64,000 nt of DNA from Acidobacteriota bacterium. GTDB taxonomy: Bacteria; Acidobacteriota; Vicinamibacteria; Vicinamibacterales; UBA8438. Numbering within the stretch: position 1 is the first letter of the stretch; each line of letters begins with the position of its first letter. This document shows, piece by piece, positions 16,332 to 24,863 of the stretch. Below the pieces are notes generated by a model. The model saw nothing but the letters and a program-made list of their open reading frames with translations. It made no database searches and was not told where the DNA came from. The stretch spans positions 19,395 through 83,394 of the forward strand of contig VXRJ01000002.1 of NCBI GenBank assembly GCA_009838525.1, read 5' to 3'. The position numbers and the translations under genes are program-made.

Positions 16332-17073
16332 CGTCCCGGCGCACCAGCTCGGGCAGCACCTTGCCGATCTCACCGTGCACGACCGCGTCCGCGATGCCGT
16401 CGAGGGGGGTCGGGTCGCGGTTGACGATGATCAGCCGCGCGCCGGCCAGCCGGGCTATGCGCGGGATCGATGCGGCCGGTTCGACCACCAGGGAGGAGCC
16501 GACCGCGATCATCAGGTCGCAGGTCTCCGCCGCGCTCTGCGCCCGCACCATGACGTCGTGCGGCATCGCCTGGCCGAAAGAGATGGTCGCCGGCTTGAGG
16601 GGCCCGCCGCACCGCCGGCAGCGCGGCGCCTTCTCGCCGGCCTCGATGCGCCGGCACGCCTCGTCCGAGGTAATGCGATCGCCGCAGGTCAGGCAGACCG
16701 CCTCGGTGGTCGTGCCATGCAACTCGAGGACCTTGTCGGCGGGCAGTCCCGAGCGCTGGTGGAGGCGCTCGATGTTCTGCGTGATCAGCGCGTCGAGCCG
16801 TCCCTGCCGGTGGAGCTCGACGAAGGCGTAGTGCCCGGCGTTCGGTTGCGCGTCGCGCATGGCGGGCCAGGCGAGGGCTTTCTGCCGCCAGTACTCGACG
16901 CGTCCCGCCTCGCTGGAGACGAACTCCTGGAAGTCGACGATGCGGTTCTGCGCCCACACGCCGTTCGGGCTGCGGAAATCCGGCACGCCGGACTCGGTCG
17001 AGATACCCGCGCCGGTGAAGCCGACTATTCGCGCCGCCCGCGCAACCAGCCGTCTGGCGCTGTCCACATCCAT
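16324..17073 (-). CDS. Sir2-family NAD-dependent protein deacylase
   Basis: This 249-residue protein shows the sirtuin core: 'GFTGAGISTESGVPDFRS' for NAD binding, 'LITQNIERLH' (Glu where many have Asp), and catalytic His119 in 'ELHGTT'. A structural zinc site is formed by Cys127, Cys130, Cys152 and Cys155, followed by 'AVGSSLVVEPAA'. It removes acyl groups from lysines using NAD+. The 8-base overlap with the reductase gene implies co-translation. Confidence 0.92.
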   Translation of the reverse strand: MDVDSARRLVARAARIVGFTGAGISTESGVPDFRSPNGVWAQNRIVDFQEFVSSEAGRVEYWRQKALAWPAMRDAQPNAGHYAFVELHRQGRLDALITQNIERLHQRSGLPADKVLELHGTTTEAVCLTCGDRITSDEACRRIEAGEKAPRCRRCGGPLKPATISFGQAMPHDVMVRAQSAAETCDLMIAVGSSLVVEPAASIPRIARLAGARLIIVNRDPTPLDGIADAVVHGEIGKVLPELVRRDGD

Positions 17074-17317
17074 GCCGGGATTCTATGTGGACCGCCTGAC
17101 GCCGAGTGGGGCCGTGCCGCTGCGCCACGCGACCCGCTCACGGAACGAGCATTCGTGTCGGCGCTCTTCGCGGTCACCGATGCGGTGCTCCTCGCCGTGC
17201 TGGCCTGCTGGGTTCCCGCGCAGCGGGCGGCGGGCCACAGACCCGTCGGAGATGCTCTGCGGCGGCGAGTGAACCGACGGTCGTCCTGCCTGCACCATCG
17301 GCACTGGAAGCACCGTC

Positions 17318-17797
17318 GTGACTGACACCGGCGAGCGGGCCCACGTAGAGAGAGCAGGTGTGGTCGAGATGGCCCTGCCGTTTACACAGGCGTTCCCGCT
17401 ATTCAACGCGGAGGGCGAACGACGATGGGTGGCAGCGTGGAACCCGCGTCAGGTGTATCCGCGCGAACCCGGTCCGGGAGAAGGCGTCGTCTTCCAGACC
17501 ACCAACAAGGGCGTCGGCACCGCGACCTGGGTGCAGACTCGTCACGACCCCGCAGCGGGCGTAGCGGCCTTTGTGTACTTGGTGCCGGACCACCACGTTG
17601 CCTTGGTGGACGTAAGCGTGACCCCTGCCGGGAAGGGCCGAAGCCGCGCACTCGTGAAGTACCGTATGACGTCCCTGTCATGCGACGCAGACGACTACGT
17701 ACGAGCGTTCGGCGACGACTTCGAGGACACCATGGACGAATGGGCCGACGCGATTCAGCGGCACATCGTGGAGGGTGTCCCACTTGCCGATGAGTGA
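17318..17797 (+). CDS. SRPBCC/START-like small protein
   Basis: This 159-residue protein starts at GTG 17318. Features such as 'ERAGVVEMALPFTQAFPLFN', 'GEGVVFQTTNKGVGTATWVQ' and 'YVRAFGDDFEDTMDEWADAI' fit an SRPBCC-type hydrophobic-ligand fold of polyketide-cyclase/AHSA1 size. There is no signal peptide and no catalytic residue can be assigned. The 244 bases upstream carry nothing I recognise. Confidence 0.55.
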   Translation: MTDTGERAHVERAGVVEMALPFTQAFPLFNAEGERRWVAAWNPRQVYPREPGPGEGVVFQTTNKGVGTATWVQTRHDPAAGVAAFVYLVPDHHVALVDVSVTPAGKGRSRALVKYRMTSLSCDADDYVRAFGDDFEDTMDEWADAIQRHIVEGVPLADE

Positions 17798-17886
17798 GAG
17801 TGGAGGTCATGCTCGACCGGACACAAGTGCGTGGACTGCCTTGAGGCCCTTGGACACCAACTTTCCGCCGGGAGCCGGAACCACCG

Positions 17887-19860
17887 TTGAGCGACAACAC
17901 CGATCCACGGAACAGAAATAGGTTAGTAGGACCGGCGGCGGCATCCGAGGCCAAGCGCGGTTGGAACTCTGATTTCGTTCGGTTCAACGCCACACATCGT
18001 TCGCGGATTCTCCAACGGCTGCGACTCACCTATCCCGAATCGACGAGGGAAGAACGTCGTTCCTGGGGCGACACGGTACCGAAGCTCCAGCAGGAGGTAG
18101 GCGAGGTTGTCCGCTTGGACACTCACTTCGCTCGATGTACGGCGGTTCTCGAGTACGAGTTACCTATGGAATCGCGGCGAGCGGACGCGGTCCTGCTCCT
18201 CCACGGAAGCATCGTCGTGATCGAGCTCAAGGGAAAACAAGTCCCATCCGACGCCGACATCGATCAGGCGCATGCCTACGCTCGTGACCTGCGCTGTTAC
18301 CACCGCGAGTGTCACGACCGACCTGTGCACGCTGTCCTTGTGCCTACGCGCATGCGTGGTCATCACGGACTGGATCGGAATGTGCATGTATGTGGGCCGG
18401 ACGCTCTCGACACTCTTGTGGGCAACATCGACACGCCGCGGATTGGACCGTCCATTAGTGCACGTCACTTTCTGGCGGCCGATGCGTACAGGCCACTACC
18501 CTCCCTGATCCGGGCGGCTCGGGAGCTGTTCCTTCACAAGCGACCGCCACAGCTTTGGCAAGCCGCAGCCAATACCGACGCCGCAGTAGATCACATTGCG
18601 CGGATCGTGGCCGATGCGAGTCTCACGAGGACAAGACGGCTCGTGTTGCTAGCGGGCGTTCCCGGTGCCGGGAAGACACTGGTAGGCATGCGTATCGTGC
18701 ACGATCCGGGGTTGGATCTCTTGAAGCGGGGTGATCGAGGCGCGCCGGCGGTGTTTCTATCAGGCAATGGGCCGCTCGTCGAGGTGCTGCAGTACGTGCT
18801 GGGTCAGGCTGGCGGGGCCGGGCGTGCATTCGTGCGGCCCATCCGGGAGTACGTACGCCGCTATGAGCGGCGCCCCGGTCTGATGCCGTCCGAACATGTA
18901 GTTGTCTTCGACGAGGCCCAGCGCGCGTTCGACCGGGCGAAGGTCGCTGATACGCACAACCAATCCCTCGCCCACGCCCGTTCGGAACCGGAGCACTTTA
19001 TTGAGTTCGCGGAGCGAATACCCGAGTGGTCAGTGATTGTGGGCCTTGTGGGTAGCGGGCAGGAGATTCATGTCGGGGAGGAAGGCGGCCTTAGCCTCTG
19101 GGCCGACGCGATCCGCCGTAGCAGCAATCCGGACCACTGGACCGTGCACGTACCGCCCAATAGCGCTGACAGTTTTCGCGGACTAACTGTTCACGCGTCG
19201 ACGGAGTTGACGCTGGACGAAACGCTCCGGTCGCATCGGGCGGTACGCCTGCACGCGTTCATTGCGACGCTTCTGCACAAGAAACCGCCCAGGGCGCAAG
19301 CCCTACGAGCACTCGCGGAGGAGCTGCGGGATAACGGTCATGACCTGCGTATCACACGAAACCGCGCGGTAGCCGAACGGTATCTCAGGGAGCGTTACGG
19401 GAACCACCCGGATGCGCGCTTTGGTCTCATGGCGTCGAGCCGAGATCGTGACCTCGTTCGGTTCGGGGTGCCAAACGACTACCAGTCGACTAAGCGGGTG
19501 CGCCACGGACCCTGGTACAACGATGGTGAATCAGATGCAGGCGGACGGTCGTGTCGTTACCTCCGAGATTGTGTGACTGAATTCGGCGCCCAAGGGCTAG
19601 AACTCGACGCAGTCTTGCTCGCATGGGGCACGGACTTCGTCCTGTCTGGAGGCCGGTGGGTGACTGATCGCGCGCGACGGTACCGATCAGCCGGTCACGC
19701 TACAGTGCATGATCCGTGGCAACTGCGAGCGAACGCCTATCGCGTGCTGCTCACCAGAGGTCGTGACGCGCACGTCGTCTTTGTACCGCCCTTGGCGGAG
19801 TTGGACGAGACATGGACTTACCTGTGTGCTTGTGGTTTTCGACCGCTTAGTGGTTCCTAG
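17887..19860 (+). CDS. DUF2075 helicase-like protein with N-terminal nuclease-like domain
   Basis: This 657-residue protein probably starts at TTG 17887. Residues 90-116 ('RRADAVLLLHGSIVVIELKG') look like a PD-(D/E)xK core, with Asp100 and Glu113-x-Lys115. The DUF2075 motor begins near residue 250: Walker A 'LLAGVPGAGKT' (254-264), Walker B-like 'HVVVFDEAQRAFD', and a late 'NAYRVLLTRGRDAHVVFVPP' helicase motif. DUF2075 proteins belong to the Schlafen/superfamily 1 group and often occur near defence genes; mcrBC lies 6 kb away. The pairing of nuclease and motor suggests nucleic-acid processing. Base composition appears slightly lower in GC than its neighbours. Confidence 0.8.
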   Translation: MSDNTDPRNRNRLVGPAAASEAKRGWNSDFVRFNATHRSRILQRLRLTYPESTREERRSWGDTVPKLQQEVGEVVRLDTHFARCTAVLEYELPMESRRADAVLLLHGSIVVIELKGKQVPSDADIDQAHAYARDLRCYHRECHDRPVHAVLVPTRMRGHHGLDRNVHVCGPDALDTLVGNIDTPRIGPSISARHFLAADAYRPLPSLIRAARELFLHKRPPQLWQAAANTDAAVDHIARIVADASLTRTRRLVLLAGVPGAGKTLVGMRIVHDPGLDLLKRGDRGAPAVFLSGNGPLVEVLQYVLGQAGGAGRAFVRPIREYVRRYERRPGLMPSEHVVVFDEAQRAFDRAKVADTHNQSLAHARSEPEHFIEFAERIPEWSVIVGLVGSGQEIHVGEEGGLSLWADAIRRSSNPDHWTVHVPPNSADSFRGLTVHASTELTLDETLRSHRAVRLHAFIATLLHKKPPRAQALRALAEELRDNGHDLRITRNRAVAERYLRERYGNHPDARFGLMASSRDRDLVRFGVPNDYQSTKRVRHGPWYNDGESDAGGRSCRYLRDCVTEFGAQGLELDAVLLAWGTDFVLSGGRWVTDRARRYRSAGHATVHDPWQLRANAYRVLLTRGRDAHVVFVPPLAELDETWTYLCACGFRPLSGS

Positions 19861-19909
19861 TCGCCGGGCGGTGCTGACACGGAGGCGGGACACCGGCTGG
19901 CGGACGTCG

Positions 19910-22315
19910 TCAGAAGTCGAACCGCGTGGAGAGCCCGAAGCGCCGAGGCGGGTTGGTGAGATAGCCCACCCGGGCCAGGGTGCCCCGCTCCTGGTCGAGG
20001 GCGAGCAACGCCCGCTCGTCGGTGAGGTTGTTGATGAAGAAGGCGACGTCCCAGGCGCCGGTGAGGACGCCAATCCGCAGGTTGAGGAGGTTGTAGGCCG
20101 GCAGCTCGGGCTCGAACCGGAACGTGTCCTCCGTCAGTGGGCCGCCGACGGTGTTCGGGAGGGCGAGCAGGTTGACGGCGCCGAAGCCCGCCGCCTGGTC
20201 GCCGATCTGGGTGAAGCGCGATCCGACGTGCTGGAAGGTGCCGCTGAGGTAGCCTACCCGGCTCCCCATGATCCAGCGCCAGGTGGCGGCGGCCGTCGTC
20301 TGGAACAGGGGAGTCGTGGGCAGGCGCTTGCCCTCCTCGATGCCCGCGATGATGCCGGTGGAATTGTCGTCGGCGTCGTAGGATTCGAGGGTCGACTGGA
20401 GTCTGCCGTCGGCCACGCTGGCGGCTATGGCGAAGTCGAAGAGGGGAGTCGGCTGGGCCGCTATCTCCAGCTCCATGCCGGCACTGCGTGATTCCGGCAC
20501 GTTGAAGATGATCCGCGACGAGCAGGAGCCGGCGGTCACCGTCGCCTGCAGGTTGCGGATGTCCATGTAGAAGCCGGAGACGTTCAGCGTGCCCTGCCCG
20601 CCGAGGAAGGTGGACTTGGCTCCCACCTCGTAGTTCCAGAGTTCCTCGTCCTCCCAGGTGTCTCGGTTGCCGAACGTCTCGAGGTCCCGGGGCGTGCAGA
20701 TCGGGACGTTGAGCGGATCGTTGATGCCGCCGAGGCGGAATCCCTTGGAGACCTGGGCGTTCATCTGGGTGGCATCGGTTACGTCGTAGCTGGCGATGAA
20801 GCGCGGCGCTGCGCCCCGGGCGCTGATGCTGCCCCGATTGGTCCCGGCGTCGGCGAAGATCCCGTCGAAGGTCTGGACGCGGTGTTCGTCGAAGTCGTAC
20901 CAGCGCAGGCCTCCGGTGAGGTTGAACCGCTCGGTGATCGCCACCGAGACCTCGCCGAACAGGGCTACCTGAGCGAAGTCGTAGTCGAGGTCGGAGAAGA
21001 ACAGCTCGTCGCGCGCGGCGTGCACCTGCTGGGTGGGAATGCCGGTGGCGGCCTCGAAGCCCGTGATCGGCAGGCTCTGGCCGTAGCGGCGGTCGGCGTC
21101 GCTGTAGAAGAAGCCGCCGACCCAGTCGACGCGGTCCCGAGAGCCCGAGAGCCGCAACTCCTCCGTCACGGCGATCGCGGTCGTCGTGTCGATGAGGGGC
21201 GCGTCGAGCGTATAGGCGTCCTCGCCGAGTCCGATCGTGCCGCCGATCACGCTGGCCGCCAGCGCGGTGGAGTCGCGGACCACCTCGACGTCACGCTTGG
21301 TGATTGAAGTGATCGAGGTCAGCAGCACGCCGCCGAAGTTGTAGTCGACCCTCAGGTCTCCCAGCAGGAATCGGTCGCTGAACGGCTCTTCGAACTGGGT
21401 GAACAGTTCGCGCTCGCCCAGCCGGACCGGCGGCCGCGTCGTCGTGTAGGGATTGGCGAGGATGTTGTAGTCGTCGATCCGGTTCCAGCCATCCGTCGAC
21501 ACGTCCTGATAGAGGATGCGCGGCGTGACCGACAACCGCTCGTTCGGCTGGAGGAGAAACGCCAGGCGTGCGCCGGTACGCCGGCCGCTGTTGACGTCCT
21601 CGTTGGTGGAGCCGCCGGGTTGCACCGCGTCCATGAAGCCGCCGAGAACGGTGTTGTAGGCGGTGACCCGGGCCGCCGCGGCCTCCCCCATCGGGATGTT
21701 GACCGCGAACTTGGCATCGTTGCCGAAGCCGCCGTCGTGCAGCGAGTCGAAGCCGAGCTCGCCGGTGCCTTCAAGAACGCCGAGTTCGGGCTGGTTCGTG
21801 ATGTAGCGCACCGTGCCGGAGAGCGAGCCCGACCCGAACAGCGTGCCCTGCGGGCCGCGCAGGACCTCGATGCGCGACATGTCGAACAAGTCGAGGTCCG
21901 GGGTGAACAGCGAGAGCGAGACGACGGACTCGTCGAGATAGACGCCGACCTGCTCCTTGACGCCCGGCTGGTCGCGCACGATCTGGCCGGCGGAGACGCC
22001 GCGCATGGCGATCTGGCTCTGGCCGGGGCCGAGGTTCTGGACCGAGAAGCCGGCGACGTTCGCCGAGACATCCTCGATGCTGTTGGCGCCCCGGTTGCGC
22101 AGCACTTGCTGCGTCTGCGCCACCACCGAGAAGGGTACCGACTGGAGGTTCTCCTCGCGCTTGCGGGCGGTCACGCGGACCGTCACCTCCTCGGTGAACT
22201 GCGGTGTCTCGTCGGACTCCGGTTGATCGTTCTGCTGCGCTGCCGTGGGCTGCGCGGCGGAGAGCAGGATGGCGACGCCTAGCGCCGCCGTGCCGAACGA
22301 AGCGCCGCGAAGCAT
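19910..22315 (-). CDS. TonB-dependent receptor
   Basis: This 801-residue protein has a signal peptide ending 'PTAAQQ'. The plug domain runs from 'EEVTVRVTARKREENLQSVP' through 'GQSQIAMRGVSAG' and 'RIEVLRGPQGTLFGSGSLSG'. A long barrel follows ('LTGGLRWYDFDEHRVQT', 'QMNAQVSKGFRLGG', 'WNYEVGAKSTFLG'), ending 'RRFGLSTRFDF' with the C-terminal Phe typical of outer-membrane barrels. The style resembles iron-complex or large-substrate receptors; the ligand is unknown. No TonB, ExbB or ExbD is in the window. Confidence 0.93.
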   Translation of the reverse strand: MLRGASFGTAALGVAILLSAAQPTAAQQNDQPESDETPQFTEEVTVRVTARKREENLQSVPFSVVAQTQQVLRNRGANSIEDVSANVAGFSVQNLGPGQSQIAMRGVSAGQIVRDQPGVKEQVGVYLDESVVSLSLFTPDLDLFDMSRIEVLRGPQGTLFGSGSLSGTVRYITNQPELGVLEGTGELGFDSLHDGGFGNDAKFAVNIPMGEAAAARVTAYNTVLGGFMDAVQPGGSTNEDVNSGRRTGARLAFLLQPNERLSVTPRILYQDVSTDGWNRIDDYNILANPYTTTRPPVRLGERELFTQFEEPFSDRFLLGDLRVDYNFGGVLLTSITSITKRDVEVVRDSTALAASVIGGTIGLGEDAYTLDAPLIDTTTAIAVTEELRLSGSRDRVDWVGGFFYSDADRRYGQSLPITGFEAATGIPTQQVHAARDELFFSDLDYDFAQVALFGEVSVAITERFNLTGGLRWYDFDEHRVQTFDGIFADAGTNRGSISARGAAPRFIASYDVTDATQMNAQVSKGFRLGGINDPLNVPICTPRDLETFGNRDTWEDEELWNYEVGAKSTFLGGQGTLNVSGFYMDIRNLQATVTAGSCSSRIIFNVPESRSAGMELEIAAQPTPLFDFAIAASVADGRLQSTLESYDADDNSTGIIAGIEEGKRLPTTPLFQTTAAATWRWIMGSRVGYLSGTFQHVGSRFTQIGDQAAGFGAVNLLALPNTVGGPLTEDTFRFEPELPAYNLLNLRIGVLTGAWDVAFFINNLTDERALLALDQERGTLARVGYLTNPPRRFGLSTRFDF

Positions 22316-22375
22316 GCGCGGAGCATACCCCGTTGCGCTGCCGCTGCATGTGGCGGCCGGCGAACCCGGCGGGCT

Positions 22376-23425
22376 CTACGGCTGCCGCGCCTCCGCCGCG
22401 CGGGTGGAACGCAGCGAGAGCTCAGCCGCGTAGTTCCCCTCGTGACAGGCGTACTCGTAGATGACGCCGGTGCCGGGGGCCGGTCGCAGGAAGACACGCG
22501 CGGTCCAGGGTTGGGTCCAGGTCGAGGGGTCGTCCAGCGTGAACTCGTACTGCAGCAGCTCGGGTCCGACGCGGCTGAATCGCTCGGTCATCCGGACGTC
22601 GGGCGTCGAACCGTGCACGCCGCGCAACAGATTCGAGGTCTCCACCACCAGGGTGTCTCCGTCCCAGCGCCCGCGCGAGCTGCCCACGACGCTCGGCGGC
22701 CCGACCCGGCTCGGCGCCGCGTCGCCAATCGGAATCAGCCGCGTTTCGTGATGCATCTCGAGCTGTATCGCGACATAGTCGGGGGTCTGGAAGATCTGGT
22801 AGTTGCTGTTGTAGCCGCGCCCGCTCAACATCGGACTGCCGCCCCGACAGCGAACTCCCGGGTCGAGGCGGTCCAGTTCTTCGGCAACCGTTTCCGGGCG
22901 ATCGGCCGGGATGGTGCGGCGCGCCTCCTGTTGTTGCCGCCTGCGCTCCTCCGCCCCGGCCGCCAGCGGCGGCAGGCGCCCGTTGGGAGGATCGATGATC
23001 AGGGACGTGCGGTTGTCGAGCCAGCGGTGACCCATCCACTGCTGGCCGTAGCTGTAGAACGGGTACCTCGCGGGCGGCGGCTCGCCCTCCAGCGAGCCCA
23101 GGGCTCTGAGGAACACCTGGTCGCCGAACAACGCGTCGTCCGCGCCGCCGACAACCGCGGCCGCGTGCTCGCCCAGCTCCGCGACCTCCTCATCCGTGAG
23201 CGTCGTCCGGTCAGCCAGTGCCTCCGGCCGCTGCAGCGGCGTTGCCGAGTCATTGGCCCAGACTCCCTGCAGATCGGGCCGGCCGTCAGCCAGGCGCGGC
23301 GCCTGCCACCCCTCCGGCGCCGCGGTCGAGATGATCGTGACGGACCTCGGATGCTGGGCCGTTACCGTCACTCCTACCGAAGCTGCGACGACCACTGCGA
23401 GCGCTGCGATCCACTGCCTGCTCAT
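22376..23425 (-). CDS. secreted protein of unknown function ('PDLQGLW' family, copy 2)
   Basis: ATG 23425 follows GGAGGAG and gives 349 residues with a signal peptide ending 'TVTAQ'. It shares with the protein at 5719-6666 the start 'RPDLQGVWANDSATPLQRPE', the middle 'GRWDGDTLVVETSNL' and the end 'YEYACHEGNYAAELSLRSTR'. The family has no function known to me. It lies 60 bases upstream of the TonB receptor on the same strand and may be co-transcribed, which hints at a periplasmic role in nutrient use. Confidence 0.75.
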   Translation of the reverse strand: MSRQWIAALAVVVAASVGVTVTAQHPRSVTIISTAAPEGWQAPRLADGRPDLQGVWANDSATPLQRPEALADRTTLTDEEVAELGEHAAAVVGGADDALFGDQVFLRALGSLEGEPPPARYPFYSYGQQWMGHRWLDNRTSLIIDPPNGRLPPLAAGAEERRRQQQEARRTIPADRPETVAEELDRLDPGVRCRGGSPMLSGRGYNSNYQIFQTPDYVAIQLEMHHETRLIPIGDAAPSRVGPPSVVGSSRGRWDGDTLVVETSNLLRGVHGSTPDVRMTERFSRVGPELLQYEFTLDDPSTWTQPWTARVFLRPAPGTGVIYEYACHEGNYAAELSLRSTRAAEARQP

Positions 23426-23471
23426 CTCGTGACTCCTCCGTGAGCCTCCGGACGCCTCACCAGCCAGTAGG

Positions 23472-23807
23472 TCAGGCACCGGCGCGTCGTCGTCGGCGGC
23501 GACGCCGGCGGGGCCGTAATCCGCGAAAGTCGTGGTTGCGGTAGGCGGTCATCACCGCGTCGTTACGGCAGACGACCTGAACGCCTTCCTCTGTGGTCAG
23601 GTCGATACCCGCCAGACGGAAGCGGGCAACTTCCTTCCTGCCGATGGCGTAGATGGTGGCGCCCCGGGCATGGAACACCCGGCCGTACTCGAGCACCCGC
23701 TGCACGGCGGCGTACGACAGGCGGCGGGCGGAAATCCGTTTCCTTGCATGTCGGGTCAGGTTCTGGAACCCGCGTAGATGGTCGACGTTGCGGGTAATGC
23801 TGTTCAT
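23472..23807 (-). CDS. DUF4258-like small protein with poly-arginine tail
   Basis: ATG 23807 (CAGGAG upstream) gives 111 residues. The core 'LTRHARKRISARRLSYAAVQ', 'VLEYGRVFHARGATIYAIGR' and 'GVQVVCRNDAVMTAYRNHDF' fits DUF4258, a small family often found with toxin-like or mobile loci. The C-terminus is an unusual run of about nine arginines encoded by CGN repeats, ending 'AGA', which may bind nucleic acid or be a slippage product. No partner gene is obvious. Confidence 0.6.
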   Translation of the reverse strand: MNSITRNVDHLRGFQNLTRHARKRISARRLSYAAVQRVLEYGRVFHARGATIYAIGRKEVARFRLAGIDLTTEEGVQVVCRNDAVMTAYRNHDFRGLRPRRRRRRRRRAGA

Positions 23808-23859
23808 GACGGCTCCTGTCATGTTGGCGCAAGCTGTTGCGCAACCCACGTCCGATGGT

Positions 23860-24777
23860 CTACATCTCGTTTATCGGATCATGCGTGAAGAAGGCCGCGT
23901 GCACAACCCCCCCGTCGAGGGTTAGCGCCTGGCCGACGAGCCGCTTGTCGGCCACGCGGCGCTCGACGCCGAGACCTACGCCGGGCGCCTCCTTTCCCGG
24001 CGCCAGCGCGAAGCGTCGCGCCAGCTCCAGCACGCGCGTGGCGGACGGCCGACCCTCTACGTCGGGTGACTCGAGCAGGTACGACCGGATGAGCGCCGGC
24101 CAGTGTGCCGCCAGCAGATCGGGTGCTCCGAAGAGGTCCATCCCCTGCACCCACCGCCCGTGAGTGACGGCGATGCCGCACTGGCCGGGCAGCGGCCCGC
24201 CCGCGGCGAGCTTCTCGATCGCCTGGGCCCGGGACCGATCGCGGCGGTAGGTCTCCCGGCGCATCTCGGCCGCCGCACCGGTAGGCGACTCCACCGACGC
24301 GTCGTCCAGCATCGCATCGACCTCGTGCCAGACCCCCGACTGGTCTCCTTCGCGAGAGCCTCGCTGCCTCATGGACCTTGCTACCCCGGCCTGTTGCGCC
24401 GCGCGGACCCGGTTGGGAGCGAACGCCTCGTCGCGGCGGTAAGTCTGGCGGCGGCCCCAGCGGCCCCGTTCGAGGCACGACACGGGGATCTCCAGGCCGG
24501 CCTTGGCCGGCACGAGGACGGTCGCGTTGAGGGCGCGGTTCTGCTTGCCGCCGATGAAGTGTTCGCCCTCAACGACCAGCACGGGCTTGTCGCCCGGGTT
24601 GCGCACCCGCAGCGTTTTCACCGCGGCCTCGTCGAGCTCGTCGATGACAAGGCCCGAGGCCTCGCCCGTGGTGATCGGCGGCAGGCCGTTGGCCGCCAGA
24701 TACACGGGGAAGAAGGACACGCCGAGCCGGGTGATCGGCGAGCCGATAGCGACGGTTTCGAGCTGCGAGTTCGTCAT
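23860..24777 (-). CDS. ARPP-1 family domain protein
   Basis: ATG 24777 follows a strong GGAGGTG site and gives 305 residues. The N-terminal half reads 'RLGVSFFPVYLAANGLP', 'LRVRNPGDKPVLVVEGEHFI', 'GGKQNRALNATVLVPAKAG' and 'IPVSCLERGRW', the pattern I recognise as the ARPP-1 domain. This domain is associated in genomes with ADP-ribosylglycohydrolases and NAD/ADP-ribose metabolism; its activity is not established to my knowledge. The gene diverges from an NrtR-type regulator across a region holding two copies of one palindrome, so NrtR control is likely. Confidence 0.7.
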   Translation of the reverse strand: MTNSQLETVAIGSPITRLGVSFFPVYLAANGLPPITTGEASGLVIDELDEAAVKTLRVRNPGDKPVLVVEGEHFIGGKQNRALNATVLVPAKAGLEIPVSCLERGRWGRRQTYRRDEAFAPNRVRAAQQAGVARSMRQRGSREGDQSGVWHEVDAMLDDASVESPTGAAAEMRRETYRRDRSRAQAIEKLAAGGPLPGQCGIAVTHGRWVQGMDLFGAPDLLAAHWPALIRSYLLESPDVEGRPSATRVLELARRFALAPGKEAPGVGLGVERRVADKRLVGQALTLDGGVVHAAFFTHDPINEM

Positions 24778-24793
24778 GGGCACCTCCATCTAG

Positions 24794-24814
24794 TTATTGT
24801 TTAACAGACAATAA
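24794..24814. promoter_or_regulatory. palindromic operator 1 between ARPP-1 and nrtR genes
   Basis: TTATTGT-N7-ACAATAA is a perfect 21-bp inverted repeat, 17 bases before the ARPP-1 start codon. Its half-site is shared by operator 2. The position and symmetry fit an NrtR-type dimer site (inference). Confidence 0.65.
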
Positions 24815-24831
24815 TAGAGATGGACGCTTGC

Positions 24832-24850
24832 TTTTGTCAAGAGGACAATA
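24832..24850. promoter_or_regulatory. palindromic operator 2 between ARPP-1 and nrtR genes
   Basis: TTTTGT-N7-ACAATA repeats operator 1 with one mismatch in the left arm, the same 7-base spacer and the same orientation, 37 bases away. It ends 13 bases before the GTG 24864 start of the regulator gene, consistent with autoregulation. Confidence 0.6.
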
Positions 24851-24863
24851 TATTTTCAGTCCC

